From an uncultured cyanobacterium (GTDB lineage: Bacteria; Cyanobacteriota; Cyanobacteriia; PCC-6307; Cyanobiaceae): a stretch of 64,000 nt of DNA. The notes under the pieces are model-generated. The model worked only from the letters and a program-made list of their open reading frames with translations, did no database searches and was not told where the DNA came from. The translations under genes were made by a program, and so were the position numbers. Shown piece after piece: positions 1 through 8,283 of the stretch (position 1 is its first letter; every line of letters starts with the position of its first letter). Location: positions 62,001 through 126,000 of the forward strand of contig CAIXBB010000045.1 in the NCBI GenBank assembly GCA_903917565.1, given 5' to 3'.

Positions 1-586
1 CGCTCATCAGCAGACCGCTGGTGGCCTCGAAGGCCATCAGGCCGCCGGGCCAGCGGGGGGTGGGGGTGGGAATCAGGGTGAGCACATGGCCGCTGGAGAG
101 GCTGCGGCTGGTTTCCTGCTTGACCACTTCGATGGTCGGCAGGGGGATGGAGTCGATAGGGGTTTCGACGGTGCCCGGGGGGGCGGGCCGCTGGCGGTTC
201 CAGAGTTCGGCCAGCACCTGGGCCCCTGGATTGGAAGCCACCAGCACCGTGGCGGGCCAGCCGGCGGCGAGCTCCCTGAGCAGGGCCACCCGGTTGGGGT
301 TGACGTGGCCCACCACCACTTTCAGGGGGGCGTCGGTCGGCACCAGCAGGGCCAGCTGCTCCAGAAAGGGGGCGGCGAAGGAGGCCCCCGGCGGATGCAC
401 CAGCACGGGGGCGCCACCGGATGTGCCTTGCTGGAAGAGAAAGCTGTTGGCTGTGGTGCCCCGCTCGAGCCCGTATTCCACCTCGAAGCGAAGCCGCCTG
501 GGGCTGAGGCCGCGCAGGCAGACGAGGCCGGGTTCGACCGGCAGGGTGATCACGCGCCGATCGGTCGCGGCAGGAGTGGACGTCAT
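1..586 (-). CDS. flv1: Flavodiiron protein Flv1, N-terminal part (runs off the window)
   Basis: About 195 N-terminal residues of an A-type flavodiiron protein, covering much of its metallo-beta-lactamase-like domain. At the place where the diiron ligands H-x-E-x-D sit, it reads GHVNPNR (H94, N96, N98, R99). Neutral or basic replacements there are the known hallmark of the cyanobacterial Flv1/Flv2 group, whereas Flv3/Flv4 keep the acidic ligands. Flv1 works with Flv3 in light-dependent reduction of O2 to water using electrons from photosystem I. The ATG overlaps the flv3 stop by one base (TGATG), so the two are almost certainly co-transcribed and translationally coupled. The flavodoxin and flavin-reductase domains lie beyond the left edge. 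The call as Flv1 rather than Flv2 rests on the flv3 neighbour. Confidence 0.88.
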   Translation of the reverse strand, partial: MTSTPAATDRRVITLPVEPGLVCLRGLSPRRLRFEVEYGLERGTTANSFLFQQGTSGGAPVLVHPPGASFAAPFLEQLALLVPTDAPLKVVVGHVNPNRVALLRELAAGWPATVLVASNPGAQVLAELWNRQRPAPPGTVETPIDSIPLPTIEVVKQETSRSLSSGHVLTLIPTPTPRWPGGLMAFEATSGLLMS

Positions 587-2337
587 CAGTAGTGGTTACC
601 CACTTTGCGGTGGTGCACGGCCGTGGCGGCGGTGGTGTCGGCCACGTTGCCCTCTTCCACCACCGCATAGATGATCCAGTGGTCGGGCCCCTCCATGCGC
701 TGGGTCACGCGGCAGCCCAGGTAGGCCAGGGCATCCCCCAGCACAGGGCCGGCGGCGGCAACGCCCTCGAGGATGGCCACGCCGGCGAACCGGTTGGCCC
801 CGGGCGGGAAGCGGCGCAGGAAATGGCGCAGCAGGGGCTGGTGGTTGTCCTCCCGCAGGACATTGAGCACGAAACGGTCGTCCACCTGCATCAGGGCCTC
901 GATGGCCCGGTCCTTGGCGACCGCCACCGTGAGCCCCGGTGGGTCGAAGCTCGCCTGGCTCACCCAGCTGGCCACCATGGCGCTGCTGCGGCTGCCGGCC
1001 TCGTCGTCCTGGCGGGCCGTGACGATGTAGAGGCCGCCGCTGAGACGCCCCAGGGCCTTGTCCAGGTCGCCATCGATGGCCTTCATGGCGGCGATGGTCT
1101 TCTCCTTGGTGAGCAACTGGCCCAGGTCGGTGCCGGCCTCCTCGCAGCGCTGGTAGTCGGCGCCGCTGGGCACCTGGCGGATGCGCAGGGGCTCGAAGGC
1201 CCACTTCTGGCCAAGGTTGCGGAGCTGGCTGGCCAGGGTGTCGATCGGCTCGTCGTTGCCGCCGAAGGCGTCGTAGCACCCCACCCATTGCTTGGGCTTG
1301 AGGGCCGCCAGCAGGGTGCCGATGGCCGTCTGCAGGTCGGCATCGGGGGAGGCAGGCCAGGTGGGGACCACCACGGCGCTGGCCTCACCGATCAGGGCGG
1401 CCAGTTCCTGGGCATCGGTGGCGCGCAGGTCGACGAGCTGCACCTGACCGGTGGCCTTGTCCACGCCCCGGGCGATGGCCTGGCTGAGCCGGTCGCAGAA
1501 GCCGTACTGGCTGAGGTAACAGACGGCCGCGTAGGTCTCGCCGGCGCTGCGCTGGCTGCTCCAGTCGTGGTAGTCACCCAGCCAGAGGGGCAGGTGCTCC
1601 CGCAGCAGGGGGCCGTGGCCCACGGCGATCGTGGTGATCTCCGGCAACCCCTCCATGCGTTTGAGCGCCTGGAGCACGCTGCGGGCGTTGGGGGCCATCA
1701 GGCAGTCGAAGTAGAAGCGGAAGTCCGGGGCGATGGCGCCCGGATCGACATCGAACAGGTCGTCGGAGCAGAAGTGGAGGCCGAAGGCGTCGCAGGTGTA
1801 GAGGATGCCGGTGCCGTGGTCGAAGGAGAAGTTCGTATCGGGCCAGTGCAGGTTGGGGGCGCTGAGGAAGCTGAAGCGATGGGCCACACCGCTGGCCTGG
1901 TTGACGCCCAGGTCCAGTTCGTCGCCGCTCTTGACCGCCCGGCTGCGGAAGGGGCGGTGCACCTGGTCCTGAAGGAACTGGATGGCCACCTTGGAGCCGA
2001 CGATCTCGATGTCCGGGTGGCGGTCGATCAGATCCCCGATCAGGCCGGAGTGGTCAGGCTCGGTGTGGGAGACGATCAGATGGTTGATCGCGGTGGGTTC
2101 AATCAGACCCTCCAGCAGGGGGAGCCAGGTGTCGCGGAACTTGGCATGGCTGGTGTCGACCAGGGCCGTGCGCTCGCCCCGAACCAGGAAGGCGTTGTAG
2201 GTGGTGCCGTTGCGCAGGCCGAATTCGATGTCGAAGCGACTCCGGTCCCAGTCGAGGGAGCGGATCGCCGTGGTGTCAGGGGCGATCGGCTCGCACTGCA
2301 GCGAGAGGCGGGGGGGTGCAGCGGTGGCGACGGTCAT
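586..2337 (-). CDS. flv3: Flavodiiron protein Flv3
   Basis: A 583-residue, three-domain cyanobacterial flavodiiron protein: metallo-beta-lactamase-like domain (about 35-250), flavodoxin-like domain (about 255-400) and C-terminal flavin-reductase-like FMN domain (about 425-580). All canonical diiron ligands are visible: H91, E93 and D95 in HTEPDH, H164 in NLHWPD, D183 in TCDAFG and H241 in VGHGP. This set distinguishes Flv3/Flv4 from Flv1/Flv2. The protein is a soluble electron sink that reduces O2 to water at the acceptor side of photosystem I. It is first in a two-gene unit with flv1, which starts inside its stop codon. The ATG at 2337 gives the expected N-terminus for the family. Confidence 0.93.
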   Translation of the reverse strand: MTVATAAPPRLSLQCEPIAPDTTAIRSLDWDRSRFDIEFGLRNGTTYNAFLVRGERTALVDTSHAKFRDTWLPLLEGLIEPTAINHLIVSHTEPDHSGLIGDLIDRHPDIEIVGSKVAIQFLQDQVHRPFRSRAVKSGDELDLGVNQASGVAHRFSFLSAPNLHWPDTNFSFDHGTGILYTCDAFGLHFCSDDLFDVDPGAIAPDFRFYFDCLMAPNARSVLQALKRMEGLPEITTIAVGHGPLLREHLPLWLGDYHDWSSQRSAGETYAAVCYLSQYGFCDRLSQAIARGVDKATGQVQLVDLRATDAQELAALIGEASAVVVPTWPASPDADLQTAIGTLLAALKPKQWVGCYDAFGGNDEPIDTLASQLRNLGQKWAFEPLRIRQVPSGADYQRCEEAGTDLGQLLTKEKTIAAMKAIDGDLDKALGRLSGGLYIVTARQDDEAGSRSSAMVASWVSQASFDPPGLTVAVAKDRAIEALMQVDDRFVLNVLREDNHQPLLRHFLRRFPPGANRFAGVAILEGVAAAGPVLGDALAYLGCRVTQRMEGPDHWIIYAVVEEGNVADTTAATAVHHRKVGNHY

Positions 2338-2816
2338 CGACGGTCTCTGCGGATGGCTGAACTCTAGAAAGGCTCTCCCCGATCTCTAGCCCAGGTCCGG
2401 TCCGCGGAAGCCCCCCTTTGCCTGGCCTTCCTGCCGTGGCCCGCGCCGAGCCCGACTGGGCCGCCGCCCTGGCCGTCCTGTTCAGGGGCGGATCGCAGCT
2501 TCCGAACGGCCGGAGTCAGGGACTGGATCGGAATCCTCCGGCCCGGGATCCGGACCGACGATTGATTTCCCCAGCTGATCGCAACGATACGCAATCCTTC
2601 CTGACCGCACTGCACAAAAGGTCTTCACAGCCATTACGTTCTCTCGAGCCTCACGATTCTTCCCATGTTTCCTTCCCTGTAGGCAGCCTGATGGCTGCTC
2701 AAGCCATCCTTCCTCTCCTCAGGAATCGCTGCCCTGGTATCCCCGGCAACCAATGACCTGATCCTCCTGGGCCCGCTCTTCAGATCCCAATCCTTTTCTC
2801 CTTACCACCTTTCCCA
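2338..2816. other. Intergenic region between divergent flv3 and the nrtA-like gene
   Basis: About 480 bases separate two divergently transcribed genes, so promoters for both should lie here. I see no convincing coding frame, tRNA or perfect NtcA box (GTA-N8-TAC). The part nearest the nrtA-like gene (about 2620-2816) is rich in C and T on the plus strand. Nothing else is recognisable. Confidence 0.5.
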
Positions 2817-4154
2817 ATGCCGAATCGTCGTCGTTTCATTGCCCTCGTCGGTGGTGGCCTCTTCGGAGCTGCCCTGCTCTCGGCCACCATCCCGAGCGGC
2901 CTCACCAGCGCGCTGGCCCAGAGCGCGCCCAAGAAAGCCGCGCCAGCCAAGGGGGGAGCGCTGGAGACCAAGACCATCAATCTCGGCTTCATTCCCATCC
3001 TCGAAGCCGCCCCTCTGGTGATCGCCAAGGAGAAGGGCTTCTTCGCCAAGTACGGCCTCACCGATGTGAATCTCAGCAAGCAGGCCAACTGGCCCGCCGC
3101 CCGTGACAACGTGGTGCTGGGAACGGCCGGTGGCGGCATCGATGGTGGCCAGTGGCAGCTGCCGATGCCCCACATGATCACCAACGGGGCCATCTCCGGC
3201 GGCCGCAAGGTGCCGATGTTCATCCTGGCCATGCTCTCCAGCCAGGGCAACGGCATCGTGGCCTCCAACAGCGTCAAGAAGGCCGAACTGGGGCTGGACA
3301 CCAAGGGCGACGGCAAGTTCTTCAAGGAATTCGAAACCAAGAACAAGCGCAAGTTCCGGGCGGCCTAAACCTTCCCCAAGGCCAACCAGGACATCTGGAT
3401 CCGCTACTGGCTGGCTGCCGGTGGCGTGGATCCGGACAAGAACGTGGAACTGCTGACTGTGCCTGCTGCGGAGACCGTGGCCAGCATGCGCAACGGCACC
3501 ATGGAACTGTTCAGCACCGGAGACCCCTGGCCCACCCGCGTGGTGAACGACAAGATCGGCTATCTGGTGGCCACGACGGCCAACATCTGGCGCGTGCACC
3601 CCGAGGAGTTCCTGGCCGTCCGGGCCGACTGGGTCAAGAAGAATCCCAAGGCCACGATCGCCCTGATCAAGGGGGTGATCGAAGCCCAGCAGTGGCTCGA
3701 CAAGGCCGCCAACAAGGATGAAGCCGCCAAGATCCTCAGCGGCCGCAACTGGTTCAACGTGCCCGAACCGGTTCTGGAGCGCTCCCTCAAGGGCGGCTAC
3801 AAGGTTGGCACCACCGCTCAGCCGGAAACCAACCCCCTGATGGGCCCTCTGTTCTGGAACAGCCCCCGAGGCGTGATCTCCTACCCCTACAAGAGCCTCA
3901 CCCTGTGGTTCCTGCTGGAGTCGATGCGCTGGAAGTTCTACCCCGGCCAGCTTCCCAATGTGGCCGCCGCCAAGGCCCTCAACGATCAGGTGACCCGCGA
4001 GGATCTCTGGAAGCAGGCCGCCAAGGAACTGGGCGTGCCGGCCAAGGACATCCCCAAGGGATCGAGCCGTGGCGTGGAGCGGTTCTTTGATGGTGTGGTC
4101 TACGACCCCGCCAAGCCTGAGGCCTACCTGAACAGCCTCAAGATCAAGCGCTGA
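2817..4154 (+). pseudogene. nrtA: NrtA/CmpA-family substrate-binding protein, interrupted by one in-frame TAA
   Basis: The frame reads as a complete NrtA/CmpA-type periplasmic binding protein of about 445 codons. Codon 184 (TAA at 3366-3368) is a stop in the middle of a conserved stretch, FRAA-stop-TFPKANQD; a Tyr is usual there, one base away as TAC or TAT. Reading continues cleanly in the same frame to 4154. The N-terminus has a twin-arginine-like signal (RRRF, hydrophobic stretch, ALA cleavage region) rather than an obvious lipobox. W92 in QANWPAARD matches the family's ligand-site region. Relatives feed the nitrate (NrtABCD) or bicarbonate (CmpABCD) transporters, but no permease or ATPase gene follows here. 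I cannot separate NrtA from CmpA with confidence. It is either a recent nonsense mutant or a sequencing error. Confidence 0.8.
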
Positions 4155-4204
4155 TCCCCTGTCCGGGCGGTGCAAGCAGGGCGATGCTGAGAAGCAGGGG
4201 TGTT

Positions 4205-4222
4205 GCCTCCTCAGAAGGAGGC
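4205..4222 (+). terminator. Hairpin downstream of the nrtA-like gene
   Basis: A perfect seven-base-pair stem, GCCTCCT and AGGAGGC, closes a CAGA tetraloop 50 bases after the stop codon. No T-run follows, as is common for cyanobacterial terminators. A role in transcription termination is inferred. Confidence 0.5.
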
Positions 4223-4260
4223 TGCGCCCCATGCTCCTTTCCTCGCCGATGCCGGAGCCA

Positions 4261-4600
4261 TGACCAGCAGCCGGCATCAAGGGGTGGTCACCCGAGATCT
4301 GGAACGATTTCGACAGTCATTTCTGCGAGTCGAGAGACGTCTTGAGGAAGCTTCGCGATCCACCCGCTTCAAGCTTCCGAAGGGCCTGGGACGGCCAGCC
4401 TCCACAGCAAACCGATGCTGACGGAGGAAGGGGTCCTGGGGGAGGTCCTGGATCTCAGCGCGAATGTCTTGAAGTTGGCCATTGATGCTTTTCACGACCT
4501 GGCCGTCGGCCAGTCCTGCTGCGTGTTGCCGAGGATGCCGTGGAGGGCGGGTCGCTGGCGGTGCTGCTGCTCATGGGATCAGACTCCTCCTTCCGCAGAT
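4261..4600 (+). pseudogene. Decayed upstream copy of the adjacent PilZ-domain gene
   Basis: The frame from 4261 encodes a segment (VVTRDLERFRQSF...RRLEEASRSTRFK) that aligns closely with the start of the intact PilZ gene at 4709. It then hits a stop at about 4421. The matching continuation (EEGVLGEVLDLSANVLKLAI...VGQ) lies in another frame from about 4415. After about 4550 similarity fades and the RW-containing C-terminal strand is missing. The PilZ motif itself has decayed (DLSANVLKL against DLSVDGMKL, so the Gly is lost). It is a tandem duplicate that has become a pseudogene. Confidence 0.75.
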
Positions 4601-4708
4601 TTCAGACTGTTGGCAAGGCAGGATGTGTTTCGGTCTGCTAGACCACGATTAAAGATCCTTGCTGAGTAGTGGACAATGCTTAAGCGAAATTCAACGAGAA
4701 GGGGATAG

Positions 4709-5074
4709 GTGGTCACTGGAGACTTGGAACAGTTTCGGGTGGCTTTTCGCCGCCTGGAAGAGCGACTTCAGGCAGCCTCGCGTTCCGACCGTTTCAAGCC
4801 TCCGACGGGCCTGGCCACGGCCCGCCTCCACCAAGAGTCGATGGGGGCCGCCGAGGGGGTGCTCGGAGAGGTCCTCGACCTCAGCGTGGATGGCATGAAG
4901 CTGGCCATCGAGGCCTCTCACGATCTCGAGGTCGGCCAGCACTGCAGCGTGGTGGTGGGTGACGGGGAGGGAGAGACCTACGACCTCAGAGCCACCGTGC
5001 GGTGGATCGAAGCCACCAGCTACATCTCTGTGATCGGCCTCTCCCTCGATTCCGCCCAACGCATCGAGGAGTGA
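4709..5074 (+). CDS. PilZ-domain protein
   Basis: A 121-residue protein. Its central part carries the PilZ signature D-x-S-x-x-G (DLSVDGMKL, about residues 58-66), followed by beta strands ending in ATVRWIEA. Many PilZ proteins bind cyclic di-GMP through this motif plus an upstream arginine pair. Here the arginines (SRSDRFKPP, about 26-34) are less canonical, so binding is not certain. The GTG start at 4709 is preceded by a good ribosome-binding site (AGAAGGGG). A GAF/HD-GYP phosphodiesterase gene lies 7 kb away. The degenerate copy just upstream shows that the gene was duplicated. It converges on the hsp20 gene with five bases between stops. Confidence 0.75.
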   Translation: MVTGDLEQFRVAFRRLEERLQAASRSDRFKPPTGLATARLHQESMGAAEGVLGEVLDLSVDGMKLAIEASHDLEVGQHCSVVVGDGEGETYDLRATVRWIEATSYISVIGLSLDSAQRIEE

Positions 5075-5079
5075 GGGCC

Positions 5080-5499
5080 TCAGTCGGCCACCTTCACGCT
5101 GACCGACGTCACTGACTGCGCCTTGGGTGCCGTCACGGAGAGCAGACCATCGCGGTAGTGGGCCTCGAGAGCGTCTCGCTGGATGCCGCCGGGGAAGCGG
5201 AAGCTGCGGCTCCAGGTGCCGTAGCGGAATTCGCTCAGCAAAGGAGCCCGGCGGCTGCTCTCGGCCACGGCCGAGCTGTCACCGAGTGGCTGGGGGGATC
5301 GGCGCTCGGCGGTGATGATCAACGAGCGGTCGGTGGCTTTCACGTCGATGGAGGAGCGGTCGACACCGGGAAGTTCCAGGGCGATCGTGTAGGTGTCTTC
5401 GGTTTCGTGAATCTCAGCGGCGGGAACCCGTTCCGCTGTCTGCAGCTGTTGCTCCAGCCGGTCGAAGAGATCAAAGGGGGAAGGATTCAAGGTACGCAT
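5080..5499 (-). CDS. hspA: Small heat-shock protein (Hsp20/alpha-crystallin family)
   Basis: A 139-residue protein with a short N-terminal arm and an alpha-crystallin domain at about 25-130. Characteristic features are the ALELPGVD strand, a loop with DRSLIITAERR, the FRYGTWSRSFRFPGGI region and the DGLLSVTAPK C-terminal motif. Family members are ATP-independent holdases that bind unfolding proteins and, in cyanobacteria, thylakoid membranes. The length is normal for the family. It is monocistronic, converging with the PilZ gene. I saw no clear CIRCE element upstream. Confidence 0.88.
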   Translation of the reverse strand: MRTLNPSPFDLFDRLEQQLQTAERVPAAEIHETEDTYTIALELPGVDRSSIDVKATDRSLIITAERRSPQPLGDSSAVAESSRRAPLLSEFRYGTWSRSFRFPGGIQRDALEAHYRDGLLSVTAPKAQSVTSVSVKVAD

Positions 5500-5576
5500 G
5501 GTTTTAGCTTGCGATAGAAGCGGCGGAGATGGCTGGGTGAAGAACCATCCGCCCCATCAATCTGCCCTTCATGCCA

Positions 5577-6158
5577 TCAGGCTTGCAGGGGGAGAACCGA
5601 CGGCTCCGGTTCGGTCTGCCCAACCGGGTTCGGCCTCTTCGCCAGCAGGGGTGGAGAACCGGTACGCGGCGGCTCCAGCCACCACCAGCTGGCGAAGGCG
5701 GCCGCCTGGCCGCAGGGTTGGCCGCCGCCATCCCGCAGGGTCCACAGCCGGGCGTTCTCGAGGCGGAAGCGGCGGCCGCCGCTGTCGACGCGGATGCCGG
5801 CATAGCCAGCCACGGCCTCGCAGCGGCGGGCCCTCTCCAGGGCGAGCGCCCGGCTTTGTCGCTCGGCCGGCTCGGCCGTGAGCCGGGAGGGCAGGCCCAC
5901 CATGGCGCTCCAGGGGCGGCACCACAGCAGCAGCGCGGCGCGGTTGGCGTAGATCAGGCGCGGATCGACGCCGCCGTCGTGGGCCAGCACGACCGTGGCG
6001 GCCACAAACAGTTCCTGGGCCGCCTGCAACGGCGAGCGGCCGTTCTGCACGCCTGCCAGCAGCGGTCTGGCGAAGGCCAGCCGGTGACCAGCCAGGAGGC
6101 ACCCGGCGGTGGCAATGGCGGCGTCGCTCAGCCAGGGGGGCGGCTCAGGCCTCGGCAT
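5577..6158 (-). CDS. MEKHLA-domain protein
   Basis: A 193-residue protein that is essentially one MEKHLA domain, a PAS-like fold also found at the C-terminus of plant HD-ZIP III proteins. Recognisable elements are LIYANRAALLLW, the GLPSRLTAEPAERQ segment, and GYAGIRVDSGGRRFRLENARLW. A putative light- or redox-sensing role is suggested for the domain family, but its function in cyanobacteria is not established. The C-terminal 30 residues are proline-rich and unremarkable. The start overlaps the end of the upstream SWIM-protein gene by 14 bases, implying co-transcription. Confidence 0.8.
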   Translation of the reverse strand: MPRPEPPPWLSDAAIATAGCLLAGHRLAFARPLLAGVQNGRSPLQAAQELFVAATVVLAHDGGVDPRLIYANRAALLLWCRPWSAMVGLPSRLTAEPAERQSRALALERARRCEAVAGYAGIRVDSGGRRFRLENARLWTLRDGGGQPCGQAAAFASWWWLEPPRTGSPPLLAKRPNPVGQTEPEPSVLPLQA

Positions 6159-7011
6159 CCGCTCCGGTGGCCATCGCCCTGGCCATGGCCTGCTGGGCCA
6201 TCACGGCTCCATGCGCCTTCAGCGTTTCGAGGAAGAGCTGGTTGGCCTCCGGGAAGCGGGGCTCCTCGGCCAGGGGCAGGGGGCCGGCGCCATCGAGGCC
6301 AGATTCCCCTTCCATGGCCGGCGTGATCACCACCAGATCAGGGTCGAGGGGGGCGTCGTAGCGCCACCAGCGGGCCGGATCCGCGATGGCCGGATGGGTC
6401 GGATGGGGCGCATGCTCCACGGGCGCCACCACGCCCTCCCGGCGGCGTTTGGCCAGATCGCCCAGCAGCTGGCTGCGGGTGCGGCCCCGCAGCTGGAACA
6501 ACACGAAGGGATCCTCGCTGAAGCGATCCCCCATCAGGTAATAGACGGCGCTGATGTGCTTGCAGGGATTGGCCTTGTCGGGGCAGCTGCACTCGCTGCG
6601 CACCTCCTGAAGCTTGAAGGGGAACAGCCGCTTGCCGCTGGCGGCGAAGGCCCGCTCGATGTCGGCGGGCATGATCCCCGCCAGCAGCTGGGCCGACCAG
6701 CGGGCCTTGAGGCTCAGGGCCTCGAGCACATAGCCCCAGTCCTCGTCGTTGAGCACGTCGAGCCAGAGCTTCACCTTGTAGGGATCCGGGTCAGTGCCCT
6801 GCACCCGGGCATGGACCCTTCGACCCTCGAAGCGGATTGAGACGACGTTGCCCTCCCGGGCGTAGGTCCAGGCGCGCTCCAGGCGTTTCTTGAACCGGTA
6901 GGAGTGGATCAGTTCCATCCACTGCTCCACCCACCAGGGCTGCTGGCCCAGACCCTGCTGGCCCAGCTGGGTGGTGATGGCGCCATTGGCGCCGGGGAAG
7001 GAGCTGGTCAT
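6145..7011 (-). CDS. SWIM zinc-finger protein
   Basis: A protein of about 288 residues with a C-x-C-x(n)-C-x-H SWIM motif (SECSCPDKANPCKH, about residues 147-160). The N-terminal half has the conserved tryptophan-rich start (PWWVEQWMELI). In bacteria this family is usually encoded next to a SWI2/SNF2 helicase, and indeed one lies just across the desaturase gene at 8284-11385. The pair probably acts together on DNA or RNA, but the substrate is unknown. I chose the ATG at 7011 (MTSSFPGANG) because longer frames would run into the divergent desaturase gene. It overlaps the MEKHLA gene downstream. Confidence 0.83.
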   Translation of the reverse strand: MTSSFPGANGAITTQLGQQGLGQQPWWVEQWMELIHSYRFKKRLERAWTYAREGNVVSIRFEGRRVHARVQGTDPDPYKVKLWLDVLNDEDWGYVLEALSLKARWSAQLLAGIMPADIERAFAASGKRLFPFKLQEVRSECSCPDKANPCKHISAVYYLMGDRFSEDPFVLFQLRGRTRSQLLGDLAKRRREGVVAPVEHAPHPTHPAIADPARWWRYDAPLDPDLVVITPAMEGESGLDGAGPLPLAEEPRFPEANQLFLETLKAHGAVMAQQAMARAMATGADAEA

Positions 7012-7080
7012 GCCGCCGGACTCAGGCCCCCATCCTGACGCCTGCAGGACCCACTGGCCTAGGTTGTCCCGACGCAGGGC

Positions 7081-8253
7081 GTGGAGTCCTTGAATCGCAT
7101 CACGTTCGGCGCCGGCGACGGTTTTCACAGTCTTTTAAGGGCAAGGGTTCACGACCACTTCGAGGGCACGGGCCAGGAGCGACGGGATTCGCTGGCCATG
7201 GTGGTCAAGTCGGCCGTGATCCTGGGTTGGTTCGTGCTGACCTACTGGTTGCTCGTTTTCCAGGTCAGGAGCTGGCCAGGGGCGCTGGCCCTCTCGGCCT
7301 GCCTCGGCCTGGCGATCGCCGCCATCGGCTTCAACATCCAGCACGACGGTGGCCACGGCGCCTATTCCCGCCACCGCTGGATCAACAAGGCCGCTGCCAT
7401 GACGCTCGATCTGCTGGGCGGCAGTTCCCTGATCTGGGCCCATAAGCACAACGGCCTGCACCACACCTTCACCAACATCCCCGGCCACGACGACGACATC
7501 AATCTCGGGCTGATCGGCCGCCTGTCCCCCCATCAGCCCCACCGCTGGTGGCATCGCTGGCAGCACTTCTATCTGTGGCCCCTCTACGGAATGCTGCCGA
7601 TCAAGTGGCAGTTCTTCGATGACTTCGCCGATCTGGCCAGCCGGGGCCGCGGCGACCACTCCCTGCCTCGACTGGGCCCTTCCGACTGGCTGCTGCTGGT
7701 GGGCGGCAAGGTGATCTTCTTTTCCCTGGCTTTTGCGCTGCCCCTGCAGCGCCATTCCTTCGGAGCGGTGATCGGCTGCTACGTGGTGACGGCGATGGTG
7801 CAGGGCATCGTGCTGAGTGTGGTGTTCCAGCTGGCCCACTGTGTGGAGGAAGCCGATTTCCCCGCAGCCGCTGCCACCGACTCCGGCATGGGCCCCTGGG
7901 CCGACCACCAGCTGGCCACCACGGTGGATTTCAGCCGCTCCAATGGGGTGCTGAGCTGGTTGCTTGGGGGCTTGAACTTCCAGGTGGAGCATCACCTGTT
8001 TCCTCGCATCTGCCACGTCCACTACCCCCAGCTCTCCGCCATCGTCGAGCAGACCTGCCGCGACTGCGGCGTTCCCTTCCGCAGCCACCGTTCCTTCCTC
8101 GCCGGCGTGGCCTCCCACCACCGCTGGCTGCGCCGCATGGGTCGGAAGCCTGACGCCGCCGCTCCTCCTAACGTGCCGGTGCTGCTTCCCGTGATGGGCG
8201 AGGCCGAGGTCGCGATGGCAGAACTGGAGGCCTCGGCACTGGTCAGGCGCTGA
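7081..8253 (+). CDS. Membrane fatty acid desaturase, delta-6/front-end type
   Basis: A 390-residue integral membrane desaturase with all three histidine boxes: HDGGH (about 89-93), HNGLHH (about 122-127) and QVEHH (about 301-305). Several hydrophobic segments (about 43-75 and 210-250) lie between them. Gln in place of the first His of box three is typical of front-end (delta-5/delta-6) desaturases and distinguishes this protein from DesA, DesB and DesC. There is no fused cytochrome b5 domain, so the electron donor is presumably ferredoxin. The substrate and regiospecificity cannot be fixed from sequence. GTG at 7081 is the most upstream plausible start; a TTG three codons later is possible. 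Transcribed divergently from the SWIM gene. Confidence 0.82.
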   Translation: MESLNRITFGAGDGFHSLLRARVHDHFEGTGQERRDSLAMVVKSAVILGWFVLTYWLLVFQVRSWPGALALSACLGLAIAAIGFNIQHDGGHGAYSRHRWINKAAAMTLDLLGGSSLIWAHKHNGLHHTFTNIPGHDDDINLGLIGRLSPHQPHRWWHRWQHFYLWPLYGMLPIKWQFFDDFADLASRGRGDHSLPRLGPSDWLLLVGGKVIFFSLAFALPLQRHSFGAVIGCYVVTAMVQGIVLSVVFQLAHCVEEADFPAAAATDSGMGPWADHQLATTVDFSRSNGVLSWLLGGLNFQVEHHLFPRICHVHYPQLSAIVEQTCRDCGVPFRSHRSFLAGVASHHRWLRRMGRKPDAAAPPNVPVLLPVMGEAEVAMAELEASALVRR

Positions 8254-8283
8254 GCCCAGAGCTCCATTCAGGCTTCGCCTGCC

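Noticed and set aside
592-2367. Long open frames antisense to flv3, and similar long antisense frames opposite alaS, the SNF2 helicase, speA, TPS-CHAT and ClpB2
   Set aside because: They are by-products of high GC content: no family resemblance, odd composition (runs of Gly, His, Gln, Ala), and each is fully covered by a well-identified gene on the other strand.
2338-2816. Small protein in the flv3/nrtA spacer (about 112 codons on plus)
   Set aside because: No recognisable motif and it lies in the expected promoter region.
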